The notes under the pieces are model-generated. The model had not been told where the DNA came from. It searched no databases and saw only the letters and a program-made list of their open reading frames with translations. From positions 1-15,669 of the forward strand of contig JASHWO010000230.1 in NCBI GenBank assembly GCA_030044045.1: a DNA stretch of 15,669 nucleotides, in the 5' to 3' direction. Below, piece after piece: positions 6,530-15,111 of this stretch (positions are counted from its first letter, which is position 1; every line of letters begins with the position of its first letter). Source of the stretch: Acidimicrobiales bacterium. Its GTDB lineage: Bacteria > Actinomycetota > Acidimicrobiia > Acidimicrobiales > RAAP-2. The position numbers and the translations under genes are program-made.

Positions 6530-6531
6530 CG

Positions 6532-6537
6532 TAGCAT
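6532..6537 (+). promoter_or_regulatory. Possible -10 box for the two-component operon
   Basis: TAGCAT fits TANNNT and would give a leader of about 105-110 bases before ATG 6652. No clear -35 is seen. The GGGTAGGCC direct repeats lie just upstream and could be regulator sites. Confidence 0.3.
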
Positions 6538-6637
6538 TGGTGCCGCGCTGCAGGTGGCAGCGGCGGTGCGGGGCAGAGATCCGGCGGACAGGCAGGGTGG
6601 ATCAGGGAGCCGTCCAGCCGGGCAAGCAGCGCAAGAC

Positions 6638-6649
6638 GGAGGAGGGAGG
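6638..6649 (+). promoter_or_regulatory. Strong ribosome binding site for the response regulator
   Basis: GGAGGAGGGAGG precedes ATG 6652 with eight bases after the first GGAGG. It fixes the start 37 codons before the conserved receiver domain; without it GTG 6760 would be the natural guess. Confidence 0.7.
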
Positions 6650-6651
6650 CC

Positions 6652-7398
6652 ATGTCGGAGCCATGGACGACCGACGACAACGCCGCGATGCGCCGTCCGG
6701 GGAGCGGCGAGCCCGCACTGCCTGTCCGCCGGGCCTCTTGGGTGACGGGGGACGGTCGGGTGCTCTCCGTGGTGATCGTGGACGACCACGCCTTGCTGCG
6801 CGAGGGCACCCGGCAGATCCTGGAGCGGGCCGGGGGCTTCGCCGTGGTGGGGGAGGCGGCTGACGGGGACGGCGCCCTGGTCCTGGTGGCCGAGCACCGG
6901 CCGGACGTGGTGCTGCTCGACGTGCGGCTGCAGTCGGCCAACGGGGTGGAGGTGGCCCGGCGGCTGGCCGAGGCGTCGCCGGGTTCCCGCATCCTTATGC
7001 TGAGCGCGCTGGACGAGGTGGACTACGTCCAGGCCTCGCTGGCCGCCGGCGCTGTCGGGTACCTGCTCAAGACCACCCCCGGCGACGAGCTGGTGCGGGC
7101 CATCCGGGAGGCGTGCGCCGGCGCGGTGGTGCTCGACCCGACCCTGCCTCCCTACCTGGCCCGGGAGCCCGCCGGTGGCCGGGCGGCCTCGGGGGTGGGG
7201 GCGCTCACCTCCCGGGAGCGGGAGGTGGTGCGGCTGGTGGCCCAGGGCCTGCCCAACAAGGCCATCGCCGGCGAGCTGGGGATCAGCCCCCGCACGGTGG
7301 AGGTCCACCTGAACCACGTCTTCGAGAAGGTGGGCGCCCCCTCGCGCTCGGCGTTGGTGCGGCTGGCCATGGTGCACGGGCTGGTGGACGGGGGATGA
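6652..7398 (+). CDS. NarL/FixJ-family two-component response regulator
   Basis: 248 residues. Receiver domain at about 38-155: acidic pair D44-D45 (VIVDDH), phospho-acceptor D90 (VVLLDVRL), S118 in place of the conserved Thr/Ser, and K140 (GYLLKTTP). A linker rich in Gly/Ala follows, then a LuxR-type helix-turn-helix, LTSREREVVRLVAQGLPNKAIAGELGISPRTVEVHLNHVFEKVG. It should bind DNA as a dimer once phosphorylated by the kinase encoded next. The first 36 residues are an unusual non-conserved leader supported by a strong ribosome binding site. The stop overlaps the kinase ATG by three bases (ATGA). Targets are unknown; the downstream secreted pentapeptide protein and mannosidase are candidates only by position. 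Confidence 0.92.
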   Translation: MSEPWTTDDNAAMRRPGSGEPALPVRRASWVTGDGRVLSVVIVDDHALLREGTRQILERAGGFAVVGEAADGDGALVLVAEHRPDVVLLDVRLQSANGVEVARRLAEASPGSRILMLSALDEVDYVQASLAAGAVGYLLKTTPGDELVRAIREACAGAVVLDPTLPPYLAREPAGGRAASGVGALTSREREVVRLVAQGLPNKAIAGELGISPRTVEVHLNHVFEKVGAPSRSALVRLAMVHGLVDGG

Positions 7399-9092
7399 CC
7401 GAGCTGCCGGGTGCGCTCCCGGCCGTCGAGCCCGCCCCGGCCGTCGGGGCCGCCGCCAGGCCGGCGACGGCTCGGCGGAGGCTCCTGCGGGACCACCGGC
7501 TCTGGGTCACGGTGGGACTGGTGGCGGTGCTGGCCATCGCTTGGCAGGTGCCGGCGGCGCTGCTCGACCACCCGCTCACCGGCACCACCACCACGCTGCT
7601 GCCGCTCGGGATCTTCCTGGTGCCGGTGCTCTACGCCTCGGTGACCTTCGGGCTGGGAGGCGGGCTGGTGCTGGCCATCGTGTCCGCCGTGGCCACGGTG
7701 CCCTGGGCCCTGGACTCGCTCTCCCACCAGTACACGCTGGGGGCCTGGTTCGACCTGGCCCAGGTGCTGGTGCTGGTGCTGGTGGCCTACTTCGTGGGCC
7801 GGGGGGTGCGGGACGAGCGGCGGGCCCGGGACGTGGCCGAGCGCTCCCGCCAGGACCACCTGCTGGCCGAGATCCGCTACCGGGACCTGTTCGACACGAA
7901 CAGCCAGCCCATCCTGCTGGCCGACGTGTCGGGGGTGGTGCACGAGGCGAACGTGGCCGCCGAGGAGCTGTTCAGGCCGGGCCGGTCGCCGGCCGGGGCC
8001 TCGGCGGCCGGCGGGCAGCAAGGTGGTGTCCTGCCGGCCGGGGCTCCGGGCGCCGGGACCTCGCTGGCCAACGCCAATCCGCTGGCCGGCGCCACCCTGG
8101 CCGACCTGCTCGGGGCTGAGGCGTTCGAGGCGCTGCGGGGGGGCACCGCCCGCTCGGGGCCGGTGGCCATGGTGGAAGTGCCGGGCCGGCCCGACGGCTC
8201 GCCGGCCGCGGTGTACCGACCGGCCAGCCGGCTGGTGGCACTCGATGGTCAGCCCATGCTGCAGGTGGTGTTGCAGGACGTCACCGAGGACGCCCGCCGG
8301 CGCCGGCTCGCCCAGGCCTACGCCGCCGACGTGTTGCGGGGGCAGGAGGACGAGCGCCGGCGCATCGCCCAGGAGCTGCACGACGGGCCGCTCCAGACGC
8401 TGGTCCACCTCTGCCGGCTGATCGATGCCGCGGCGGCCGGGGACAGGCCGGAGGCCCCGGTCGGGGTGGTGGCGGGAAGTCCATCGTTGGTGGCAGCCGG
8501 GGCGGCGGGACTTGCGGGGACGGCCGCGGCGGGCCCGGCCGGGGCGCTGGCCCAGGTGCGGGGGGCGGCCGAGTCGGTGGTGACCGAGGTGCGCCGCATC
8601 GCCCGGGGCCTGCGCCCGCCGCTCCTCGACGACCTGGGACTGGTGGCCGCCCTGCAGCGGCTGGCCGAGGACGTGGAGCTGCGGGCCGGGGTGGCGGCCC
8701 GGCTGCGGGTGCCCGGGCCGCTGCCGCCCTTGCTCCCGGCGGCGGAGCTGACCGTGTACCGCATCGTGCAGGAGGCACTGTCGAACGTCGACCGCCACGC
8801 CGGGGCCTCGTCGGTGGAGGTGACGCTGTGGGTGGCCGACGGCTGGCTCCAGCTCCGGGTGGCCGACGACGGTACTGGGTTCGACCCGACGGCGGCCAGG
8901 AGTGGGGGCACCCTGGGGCTGGCCGGGATGGTGGAGCGGGCCGGGCTGGTCGGGGGCACGCTGCAGGTGCGGTCGCAGCCAGGGGAGGGGACGGTGGCCG
9001 CCGCCGCCTTCCCGCTGGCTGGGGTGACCCCCGGTGGCGCGGGGGAAGCGCGCTCCGATGCCGTCAGCCCGGAGGCACCAGGGCGCCGTTGA
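7395..9092 (+). CDS. Membrane PAS-domain sensor histidine kinase (HisKA_3/NarX-like)
   Basis: 565 residues, partner of the preceding regulator (ATGA overlap). Four likely membrane helices at about 36-54, 67-83, 86-105 and 121-136 are joined by short loops, then a basic stretch and a PAS-like domain at about 161-297 (FDTNSQPILLADVSGVVHEAN). The HisKA_3 dimerisation helix carries H329 in RRRIAQELHDGPLQTL, and RGLRPPLLDDLGLVAAL follows. The HATPase_c domain has N464 (IVQEALSNVDRHA), D492 with ADDGTGFD, and GTLGLAGMVERAGLVGGTL. Two odd Ala/Gly-rich inserts are visible: 197-230 inside the PAS domain and about 345-385 between the two helices of the dimerisation domain. The small extracytoplasmic loops suggest sensing within the membrane or by the PAS domain. 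The 3' end overlaps the pentapeptide gene. Confidence 0.93.
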   Translation: MTELPGALPAVEPAPAVGAAARPATARRRLLRDHRLWVTVGLVAVLAIAWQVPAALLDHPLTGTTTTLLPLGIFLVPVLYASVTFGLGGGLVLAIVSAVATVPWALDSLSHQYTLGAWFDLAQVLVLVLVAYFVGRGVRDERRARDVAERSRQDHLLAEIRYRDLFDTNSQPILLADVSGVVHEANVAAEELFRPGRSPAGASAAGGQQGGVLPAGAPGAGTSLANANPLAGATLADLLGAEAFEALRGGTARSGPVAMVEVPGRPDGSPAAVYRPASRLVALDGQPMLQVVLQDVTEDARRRRLAQAYAADVLRGQEDERRRIAQELHDGPLQTLVHLCRLIDAAAAGDRPEAPVGVVAGSPSLVAAGAAGLAGTAAAGPAGALAQVRGAAESVVTEVRRIARGLRPPLLDDLGLVAALQRLAEDVELRAGVAARLRVPGPLPPLLPAAELTVYRIVQEALSNVDRHAGASSVEVTLWVADGWLQLRVADDGTGFDPTAARSGGTLGLAGMVERAGLVGGTLQVRSQPGEGTVAAAAFPLAGVTPGGAGEARSDAVSPEAPGRR

Positions 9093-10365
9093 CCGAGGTC
9101 CACCCCGACGGGAGTGAGGTCGGCGTGCCCCTGAACCCACCAGAGACGATACCTGTGAGGTTCGCGCCGGCGAGCTTGGCGCCCGCCAAGTCGGTGTCGG
9201 AGAGGTTGGCACCGTTGAGGTCGGCGCCGGACAGGTCGGCGCCGGCGAGGTTCGCGCCGCTGAAGTCGGCGTCTGTCGCCGTGGGCGAGATGAAGGACGT
9301 GTCCCGGAGGTCGGCGCCGGACAAGTTGGCGTGGGTCAGCTCGGCGCCGATGCCATCGGCGCCGAGCATGTCGGCGTTGACCAGATTGGCGGAGGAGAGG
9401 TCGGCTCCGAGGAGGTCGGCGCCGGAGAGGTCGGCACCGGCCAGGTTTGCCCCGGCCAGATCGGTCTTGGCATAGTCCACGCCGGCCAGGTCGGCGCCGG
9501 ACAGGTCGGCGCCGGAGAGATTGGCGCCCGGCCCCGCCAGGTACCCGTCGACGACGCTGAACCCAAGGGGGAACTGGGCTGGCACCGTCGTGATGCCGCC
9601 GGAGACCACACCTGTCGTGGTGGCGCCGGTGAGGTCGGCGTTCGTGAGGTCGGTGCCGGTGAGGGTGGCGTCGGCGAGGTCTGCGCCGGTGAGGTCGACG
9701 CCTTTCAGGTCCACGCCGGAGAGGTCGACGCCGGAGAGGTCGACGCCCGGCCCCGCCAGGTACCCGCCGACGACGCCGAACCCGGGGGGGAGCTTGGCCG
9801 GCCCGGTCGTGATGCCGCCGGAGGTCACACCCGTCATGGTGGCACCGGTGAGGTCGGCGTTCTCGAGGTCCGCGTCTTGCAGGCTCGCGTCGTAGAGGTT
9901 GGCGTACGCCAGGTCAGCGCCGGTGAGCGTGGCGCCGGTGAGCGTGCTGCCGGAGAGGTCGGCGCCGAGGAGGTCGGCGTGCGCCAGGTCCGCTCCGGAC
10001 AGGTTGGCCCCCTGCAGGTCGACGCCCTCGATGTCGACGTGCTGGAGATCCGCACCGCCGAGGTCGGCGCCGGCCAGGTCGGCTCCCGGGTAGAGCAGGT
10101 GGCCGTCGACAGACACGCCGGGAACGACGTGGTGGCGCCGCGGATGGGAGGTCACCCGGTACCGGTCGAGCACCCCACCGCCGCTCGACGCCGGGGCCTT
10201 CCAGGCGACGGTCGCGCTGTGGTTGCCGGCGACGGCCTGCACCGACCTGGGGGCGCTCGGGGGGGAAGCGAACGTCGCCCCGGCCGACGACGTACCGTCC
10301 AGCATTGGCACGGCCGAGATCAGGGTCGCCACGATCACGGAGATGACCACGTGCCTGTCGCGCAT
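9064..10365 (-). CDS. Secreted pentapeptide-repeat protein with N-terminal Fn3-like stub
   Basis: 433 residues from ATG 10365, preceded by AAAGGGGG nine bases upstream. A signal peptide is likely (MRDRHVVISVIVATLISAVP..., cleavage near SSAGA at 26-30). Residues 36-75 (PPSAPRSVQAVAGNHSATVAWKAP...GGVLDRYRVTSHP) look like the first strands of a fibronectin type III domain, but the rest is missing. From residue 93 it is almost entirely A(D/N)LxG pentapeptides, which fold as a right-handed square beta-helix. The repeats fall in three blocks separated by a recurring linker of about 33 residues, SGGITT.PA.LP.GF.VV.GYLAGPG (about 182-208 and 255-281), and the protein ends with a related SGGF...LPSGWTSVNGALVPPG. 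Function is unknown. The gene overlaps the kinase by 29 bases and diverges from the mannosidase. Confidence 0.85.
   Translation of the reverse strand: MRDRHVVISVIVATLISAVPMLDGTSSAGATFASPPSAPRSVQAVAGNHSATVAWKAPASSGGGVLDRYRVTSHPRRHHVVPGVSVDGHLLYPGADLAGADLGGADLQHVDIEGVDLQGANLSGADLAHADLLGADLSGSTLTGATLTGADLAYANLYDASLQDADLENADLTGATMTGVTSGGITTGPAKLPPGFGVVGGYLAGPGVDLSGVDLSGVDLKGVDLTGADLADATLTGTDLTNADLTGATTTGVVSGGITTVPAQFPLGFSVVDGYLAGPGANLSGADLSGADLAGVDYAKTDLAGANLAGADLSGADLLGADLSSANLVNADMLGADGIGAELTHANLSGADLRDTSFISPTATDADFSGANLAGADLSGADLNGANLSDTDLAGAKLAGANLTGIVSGGFRGTPTSLPSGWTSVNGALVPPG
9528..9853 (-). repeat. Internal duplicated module in the pentapeptide gene
   Basis: The stretch from about 9528 to 9640 (linker plus start of the next pentapeptide block) recurs at about 9745-9857, 217 bases away. 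I judge the two to be very similar at DNA level by eye. Each encodes the SGGITT...GYLAGPG linker. This points to tandem duplication of a unit of about 72 residues (block plus linker) rather than slow divergence of single pentapeptides. Confidence 0.6.
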
Positions 10366-10408
10366 GGCGCTGGACCCCCTTTCCGCCTGACGATCCGTCC
10401 CGCTGCCT

Positions 10409-10425
10409 CTGCCGGTGACCGGCAG
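10409..10425. promoter_or_regulatory. Perfect 8+1+8 palindrome in the divergent intergenic region
   Basis: CTGCCGGT, a central G, then ACCGGCAG. It lies between the pentapeptide gene (start 10365, leftward) and the GH92 gene (start 10476, rightward). It sits about 12 bases upstream of a possible GH92 -10 box (TACAGT, 10437-10442), overlapping where the -35 would be. It looks like a dimeric-repressor operator, and LacI/GntR-type sites are common for glycosidase genes. No such regulator is encoded in this window. Confidence 0.5.
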
Positions 10426-10436
10426 GATGCGGGCAG

Positions 10437-10442
10437 TACAGT
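10437..10442 (+). promoter_or_regulatory. Possible -10 box for the GH92 gene
   Basis: TACAGT would start transcription near 10449, leaving about 27 bases before GTG 10476 and including the ribosome binding site GGAGGGG at 10465-10471. On the other strand TACGAT (10456-10451) could serve the pentapeptide gene, so the two promoters would overlap. Confidence 0.35.
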
Positions 10443-10475
10443 GCCGGGGAATCGTAGGCGGAACGGAGGGGCAAC

Positions 10476-13118
10476 GTGCGGCGGAGCGTCCGGGCACCAA
10501 GCAAGCGACGTCGCCTGGCACTCGCCGGGGCGCGGGCAGTCGTGACGGCCACGCTGGCGGGCACGATCGCCTCGGTGGGCCTGGTCGCCGTCTCCGGCCC
10601 GGCCGGTGCCGCCGGTGCCGCGGTCCCCTACGTGGCCGACCCGGCGTCGCTGGTCAACCCGTTCGTCGGCACGGCCAGCGCTCCCGGGACGACACCGAAC
10701 CCGTTCGTGGGAGCCGAAACCGCCGGCAACACCTTCCCCGGAGCGGACGTGCCCTTCGGGATGGTCCAGTGGAGCCCCGACACCCCGACACGGCAGGAGA
10801 CCGGCGGGTACGCCTACGACGAGACGTCGATCATCGGGTACAGCCTGACCCACCTCTCGGGCACCGGTGGCCCGTCGGCCGGCGACGTCCCCATCCTCCC
10901 GGTGGCCGGCACCGTGCCGGCGGACCCCGGCAACGCCACCGAACCCCTGGTCCACACCGACGAGTCCGCGTCGCCCGGCTACTACAGCCTCGTGGCGGGC
11001 GGGGTGAGGACGCAGCTCACCGCCACCACCCGGTCGGGCATGGCCACCTTCACCTTCCCCACCGGCTCACCGGACGGCACGCTCCTCTTCAAGGTGTCGG
11101 ACAGCGCCACCCCGGTGACGGCCAGCCACTTCCACGTGGTCAGCAGCACCGAGGTCGACGGGTCGGCGACGACCAGCTCCTACACCGTGCACTTCGACAT
11201 GGTGTTCAACCGGCCGTTCACCTCCTCGGGGAGCTGGAGCACCAACGGCCAGGGCGGTGACGTGACGTTCGACACCGCCACCGATCCCGTGGTGGAGGCC
11301 AAGGTCGGCATCTCCTACGTGAGCACGGCCAACGCGGTGCTCAACCGGCGCGTCGAGAACCCCGGCTGGAGCTTCACATCGGTCAGGCAGGCCGCCCGCC
11401 GGACGTGGAGCTCCCTGCTGGGCAAGGTGCAGATCGCCGGTGGCACCGAAGCCGAACAAGCGACCTTCTACACCGCCCTCTACCACTCGTTGCTCCAGCC
11501 CAACGTGTTCAACGACGTCAACGGCCAGTACATGGGCTACAACCGGAAGGTCCAGAAGCTCGATCCGGGCCAGAAGAACGAATATACGAACTTCTCGGAG
11601 TGGGACATCTCCCGGAGCGAGATCCAGCTCCTGTCGCTCCTGGTGCCGGGGAGGATGGACGACATGATCACGTCCATGCTGAACGACGACACGCAGACCG
11701 GCCACCTCCCCAAGTGGTCGTCGGACGATACCGAGTCCTACGGGATGGTGGGCGACCCGGTGGACGACATCATCGCCGACGCGTACGCCTTCGGGGCCAG
11801 GGGCTTCGACGTCCACCAGGCGCTCGAGGACATGGAGCGGCAGGCTGACGTTCCCAGCGACTTCCGTCCTGGCCTCGACTACTACGAGCGCGATGGCTAT
11901 CTCCCGATCAACGGGAAGTACGGGTGCTGTGACTACAACGCACCGGTGTCGACGCAGGAGCAGTACGACGTCGACGACAACTCCATCGCCGAGCTGGCCG
12001 ACGAGCTGGGAGAGAGCGGCGTGGCTACGACGTTCGCCATCCGGGCCCAGAACTGGCAGAACGTCTTCGACCCGGCCAGCGGGTTCATGGAACCGAAGCT
12101 CCTCAACGGTGCGTTCGAGCCGGGGTCCGGTCCCGAGCAGGGGTTCGGTCCCAACCCGAACAACGGCTTCACCGAGACCGACGCCTACGTGTCGACGACC
12201 ATGATCCCCTTCGACGTCAAGGGCCTGGTCGACGCCGAAGGCGGGGACGCGGCCTGGATCGAGCTCCTCGACGGCCTGACCTCGAGCGTCGTGGCCGACG
12301 GCACCAACCAGGTCCAGATGGGCAACGAGCCGTCGTTCGGCGTCCCCTGGGAGTACGACTACGTCGGCGTGCCCTTCATGACCCAAGAGGTGGTGCGGGA
12401 GGTCCAGGACCAGGACTACGCCGACAGCCCCACCGGCCTGGCCGGGAACGACGACCTCGGCGAGATGAGCTCGTGGTACGTGTGGTCCGCGCTCGGCGCG
12501 TACCCGGAGAACCCCGGGTCGTCCGAGGTCGTGCTCGGGAGCCCGCTCTTCCAGGACATCGTCGTCCACCTGGGCGATGGCGGGACCATCACCGAGCACG
12601 CCCCCGCCGCCGCTGACGACGCACCGTACGTGCAGAACCTGACCGTCGACGGGACGAGCTGGACACGGACCTACCTCCCTTCCAGCGTATTCACCACGGG
12701 TGGGACGTTGGACTGGACCCTCGCCACCTCGCCCAGCACCACGTGGGGCGCGGCAGCCAAGGATGCGCCCCCGTCGAGCACCGAGGGGTTGCTCCCTGCG
12801 CTCGGGTACGTGTCCGACACCAATGGCAAGCGCGTCGTGGAGCCCACCTCGACCGCCGGCGTCTCGCTCGGCGTCCAGGGCATGTCCACCGACTCCCAGC
12901 ACGTCAGCTGGCACGCCACGCCGGAAGCCGGCTCCCACATCACCGTGGAACCGGCCGGCGGGACGCTGACGGTCAAGGGCGAGGCCAGGTCGGCGGCGTC
13001 GGTCCAGCTCCACGTCCCGGCGGCCACGCCGGCCGGGACGTACACGGTGACCTTCGCCCTCCATACGGCCGCCGGCACCGCCCTGCCGGCCGTCGTCACC
13101 GAGGTCGAGGTTCCCTGA
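10476..13118 (+). CDS. Secreted GH92 alpha-mannosidase
   Basis: 880 residues from GTG 10476, with GGAGGGG five bases upstream. A long basic signal peptide is seen (APSKRRRLALAGARAVVTATLAG..., cleavage near AGAAGA at about 44-48). GH92 blocks in order: NPFVGT...GNTFPGADVPFGMVQWSPDT, YSLTHLSGTG, GHLPKWSSDDTESYGMVGDPVDDIIADAY (from 409), NEPSFGVPWEYDYVGVPFMTQ with E618, and GLAGNDDLGEMSSWYVWSALGAYP with D659 and D660. The Glu in NEP and the Asp pair in GNDD correspond to the acid and base residues of this Ca-dependent inverting family. A C-terminal beta-sandwich-like domain, about 785-880 (ending AGTYTVTFALHTAAGTALPAVVTEVEVP), resembles NEW3-type accessory domains. The likely substrate is alpha-linked mannose of fungal, yeast or host glycans; linkage is not readable. 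It stands alone, without a transporter or sugar regulator next to it. Confidence 0.94.
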   Translation: MRRSVRAPSKRRRLALAGARAVVTATLAGTIASVGLVAVSGPAGAAGAAVPYVADPASLVNPFVGTASAPGTTPNPFVGAETAGNTFPGADVPFGMVQWSPDTPTRQETGGYAYDETSIIGYSLTHLSGTGGPSAGDVPILPVAGTVPADPGNATEPLVHTDESASPGYYSLVAGGVRTQLTATTRSGMATFTFPTGSPDGTLLFKVSDSATPVTASHFHVVSSTEVDGSATTSSYTVHFDMVFNRPFTSSGSWSTNGQGGDVTFDTATDPVVEAKVGISYVSTANAVLNRRVENPGWSFTSVRQAARRTWSSLLGKVQIAGGTEAEQATFYTALYHSLLQPNVFNDVNGQYMGYNRKVQKLDPGQKNEYTNFSEWDISRSEIQLLSLLVPGRMDDMITSMLNDDTQTGHLPKWSSDDTESYGMVGDPVDDIIADAYAFGARGFDVHQALEDMERQADVPSDFRPGLDYYERDGYLPINGKYGCCDYNAPVSTQEQYDVDDNSIAELADELGESGVATTFAIRAQNWQNVFDPASGFMEPKLLNGAFEPGSGPEQGFGPNPNNGFTETDAYVSTTMIPFDVKGLVDAEGGDAAWIELLDGLTSSVVADGTNQVQMGNEPSFGVPWEYDYVGVPFMTQEVVREVQDQDYADSPTGLAGNDDLGEMSSWYVWSALGAYPENPGSSEVVLGSPLFQDIVVHLGDGGTITEHAPAAADDAPYVQNLTVDGTSWTRTYLPSSVFTTGGTLDWTLATSPSTTWGAAAKDAPPSSTEGLLPALGYVSDTNGKRVVEPTSTAGVSLGVQGMSTDSQHVSWHATPEAGSHITVEPAGGTLTVKGEARSAASVQLHVPAATPAGTYTVTFALHTAAGTALPAVVTEVEVP

Positions 13119-13132
13119 GCCGCCGGTGGCTC
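13117..13132. terminator. Possible shared hairpin between convergent genes
   Basis: GAGCCG, loop CCGG, TGGCTC, directly at the GH92 stop and within the 48-base gap before the end of the ABC permease gene. The stem is six pairs including one G-T wobble, with no T run, so it would be a weak terminator at best. Confidence 0.3.
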
Positions 13133-13166
13133 GGCCTCGCGTCCCTGACCCGGTGGCGGTGCGATG

Positions 13167-14005
13167 TCAGGACGCCCGGCGGTAGCGCCAGACGGCCAGT
13201 GGGGCCAGCACCACCAGCAGCCCGACCGACCACAGCAGGGCCAGCCAGATGTCGGTGGTGGACCAGTAGTCGGAGTGGCCGCCGAGCATGAGCTGGCGGG
13301 AGGCGTCGATGACCAGGCTCACCGGCTGGTGCTTGGCGAAGGCCTGGAGCCAGCCGGGCATCGATGTGACCCGCACGAAGGCCGACGAGGCGAAGGTGAA
13401 CGGGAACAGGACCGGGAAGGCGGCCAGCTGGGCCGTCTCGCTGTTCGAGGCGGACAGGCCGATGATGGCGAACCCCCAGCTCAAGGCGTAGGCGAAGAAG
13501 AGTACCAGCAGCAGCCCGGCCACGAACGAGAAGAATGTGGTCTGTACCCGGAACCCGACGGCGTAGCCCACGGCGGTGATCAGCAGCAGCACGCCCACGT
13601 TCCGCACGGCGTCGGCCGTGGTGCGGCCGGCCAGCACCGCCGAGCGGGCCATGGGCAGGGCCCGGAACCGCTCGATCAGCCCCTGGTGGAGATCCTCGGC
13701 CAGGCCCACGCTGGTGCTGACCGCGCCGAACATGACGGTCTGCACGTAGACCCCGGCGATCAGGTAGTTGACGTAGGTGGTGCCGGGGATCTCGATGGCC
13801 CCGCCGAACACGAAGCGGAACAGCAGCACGAACATGATCGGCTGGACGCTGGAGAAGAAGATGGCGTCGGGGATGCGCGTGTAGCGCAGCAGGTTCCGCC
13901 AGGTGACGGTGGCGGTGTCGGCCACCACCCAGCGGCCGCGGCCCCGGGGCACGGTGCCGGCCGGCGCCGGGTCCGGCGCCAGGGTGGTGGGGTCGAGCGT
14001 GGTGG

Positions 14006-14009
<4 letters not shown>
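13167..14009 (-). CDS. ABC-2 type transporter permease, DrrB-like
   Basis: 280 residues. The soluble N-terminus is Pro/Thr-rich (TTTLDPTTLAPDPAPAG). Then six likely membrane helices: around IMFVLLFRFVFG, NYLIAGVYVQTVMFGA, VGVLLLITAVGYAVGF, FFSFVAGLLLVLFFAYAL, FPVLFPFTFASSAF and IWLALLWSVGLLVVLAPLAVW. The conserved DLHQGLIERFRALPMARSAVLAGRTTAD loop after helix 2 is the ABC-2 motif that contacts the ATPase. DrrB-type proteins export hydrophobic drugs or lipids; the substrate here is unknown. Its ATG at 14009 overlaps the stop of the ATPase gene by three bases (ATGA), so the two are translated together. An open frame continues upstream of this ATG, but that part only reads the ATPase gene out of frame. 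It converges with the GH92 gene. Confidence 0.93.
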
Positions 14010-15079
<1,070 letters not shown>

Positions 15080-15089
15080 TGACAAAGAA

Positions 15090-15104
15090 ACTTAGTGATA
15101 AAGT
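15090..15104. promoter_or_regulatory. MarR-type operator candidate
   Basis: ACTTAGTGATAAAGT is an imperfect palindrome (ACTT...T.A...AAGT) in the AT-rich core between the exporter and the regulator. It covers most of the exporter's -10 box (15094-15089) and all of the regulator's (15099-15104), so one bound dimer would shut both promoters. A second, wider inverted pair, TTGACA (15079-15084) and TGTCAA (15113-15118), frames it. Confidence 0.55.
15099..15104 (+). promoter_or_regulatory. -10 box for the MarR-like gene, leaderless arrangement
   Basis: TAAAGT ends seven bases before GTG 15112. A TTGACA at 15079-15084 is only 14 bases upstream, too close for a normal spacer, so the -35 is uncertain. 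The spacing supports GTG 15112 as the start. Confidence 0.45.
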
Positions 15105-15111
15105 GATCCAC

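Noticed and set aside
9160..10090. Possible CRISPR array or minisatellite
   Set aside because: The 15-base periodicity is that of pentapeptide codons, units vary and there are no unique spacers.
9331..10545. Long open frames on the plus strand through the pentapeptide gene (404 codons and shorter ones)
   Set aside because: They are the complement of the repeat array; the periodic GAGGTCGGCGCCG pattern keeps several frames open. No signal, start or domain supports them, while the minus-strand protein has a signal peptide and A(D/N)LxG repeats.
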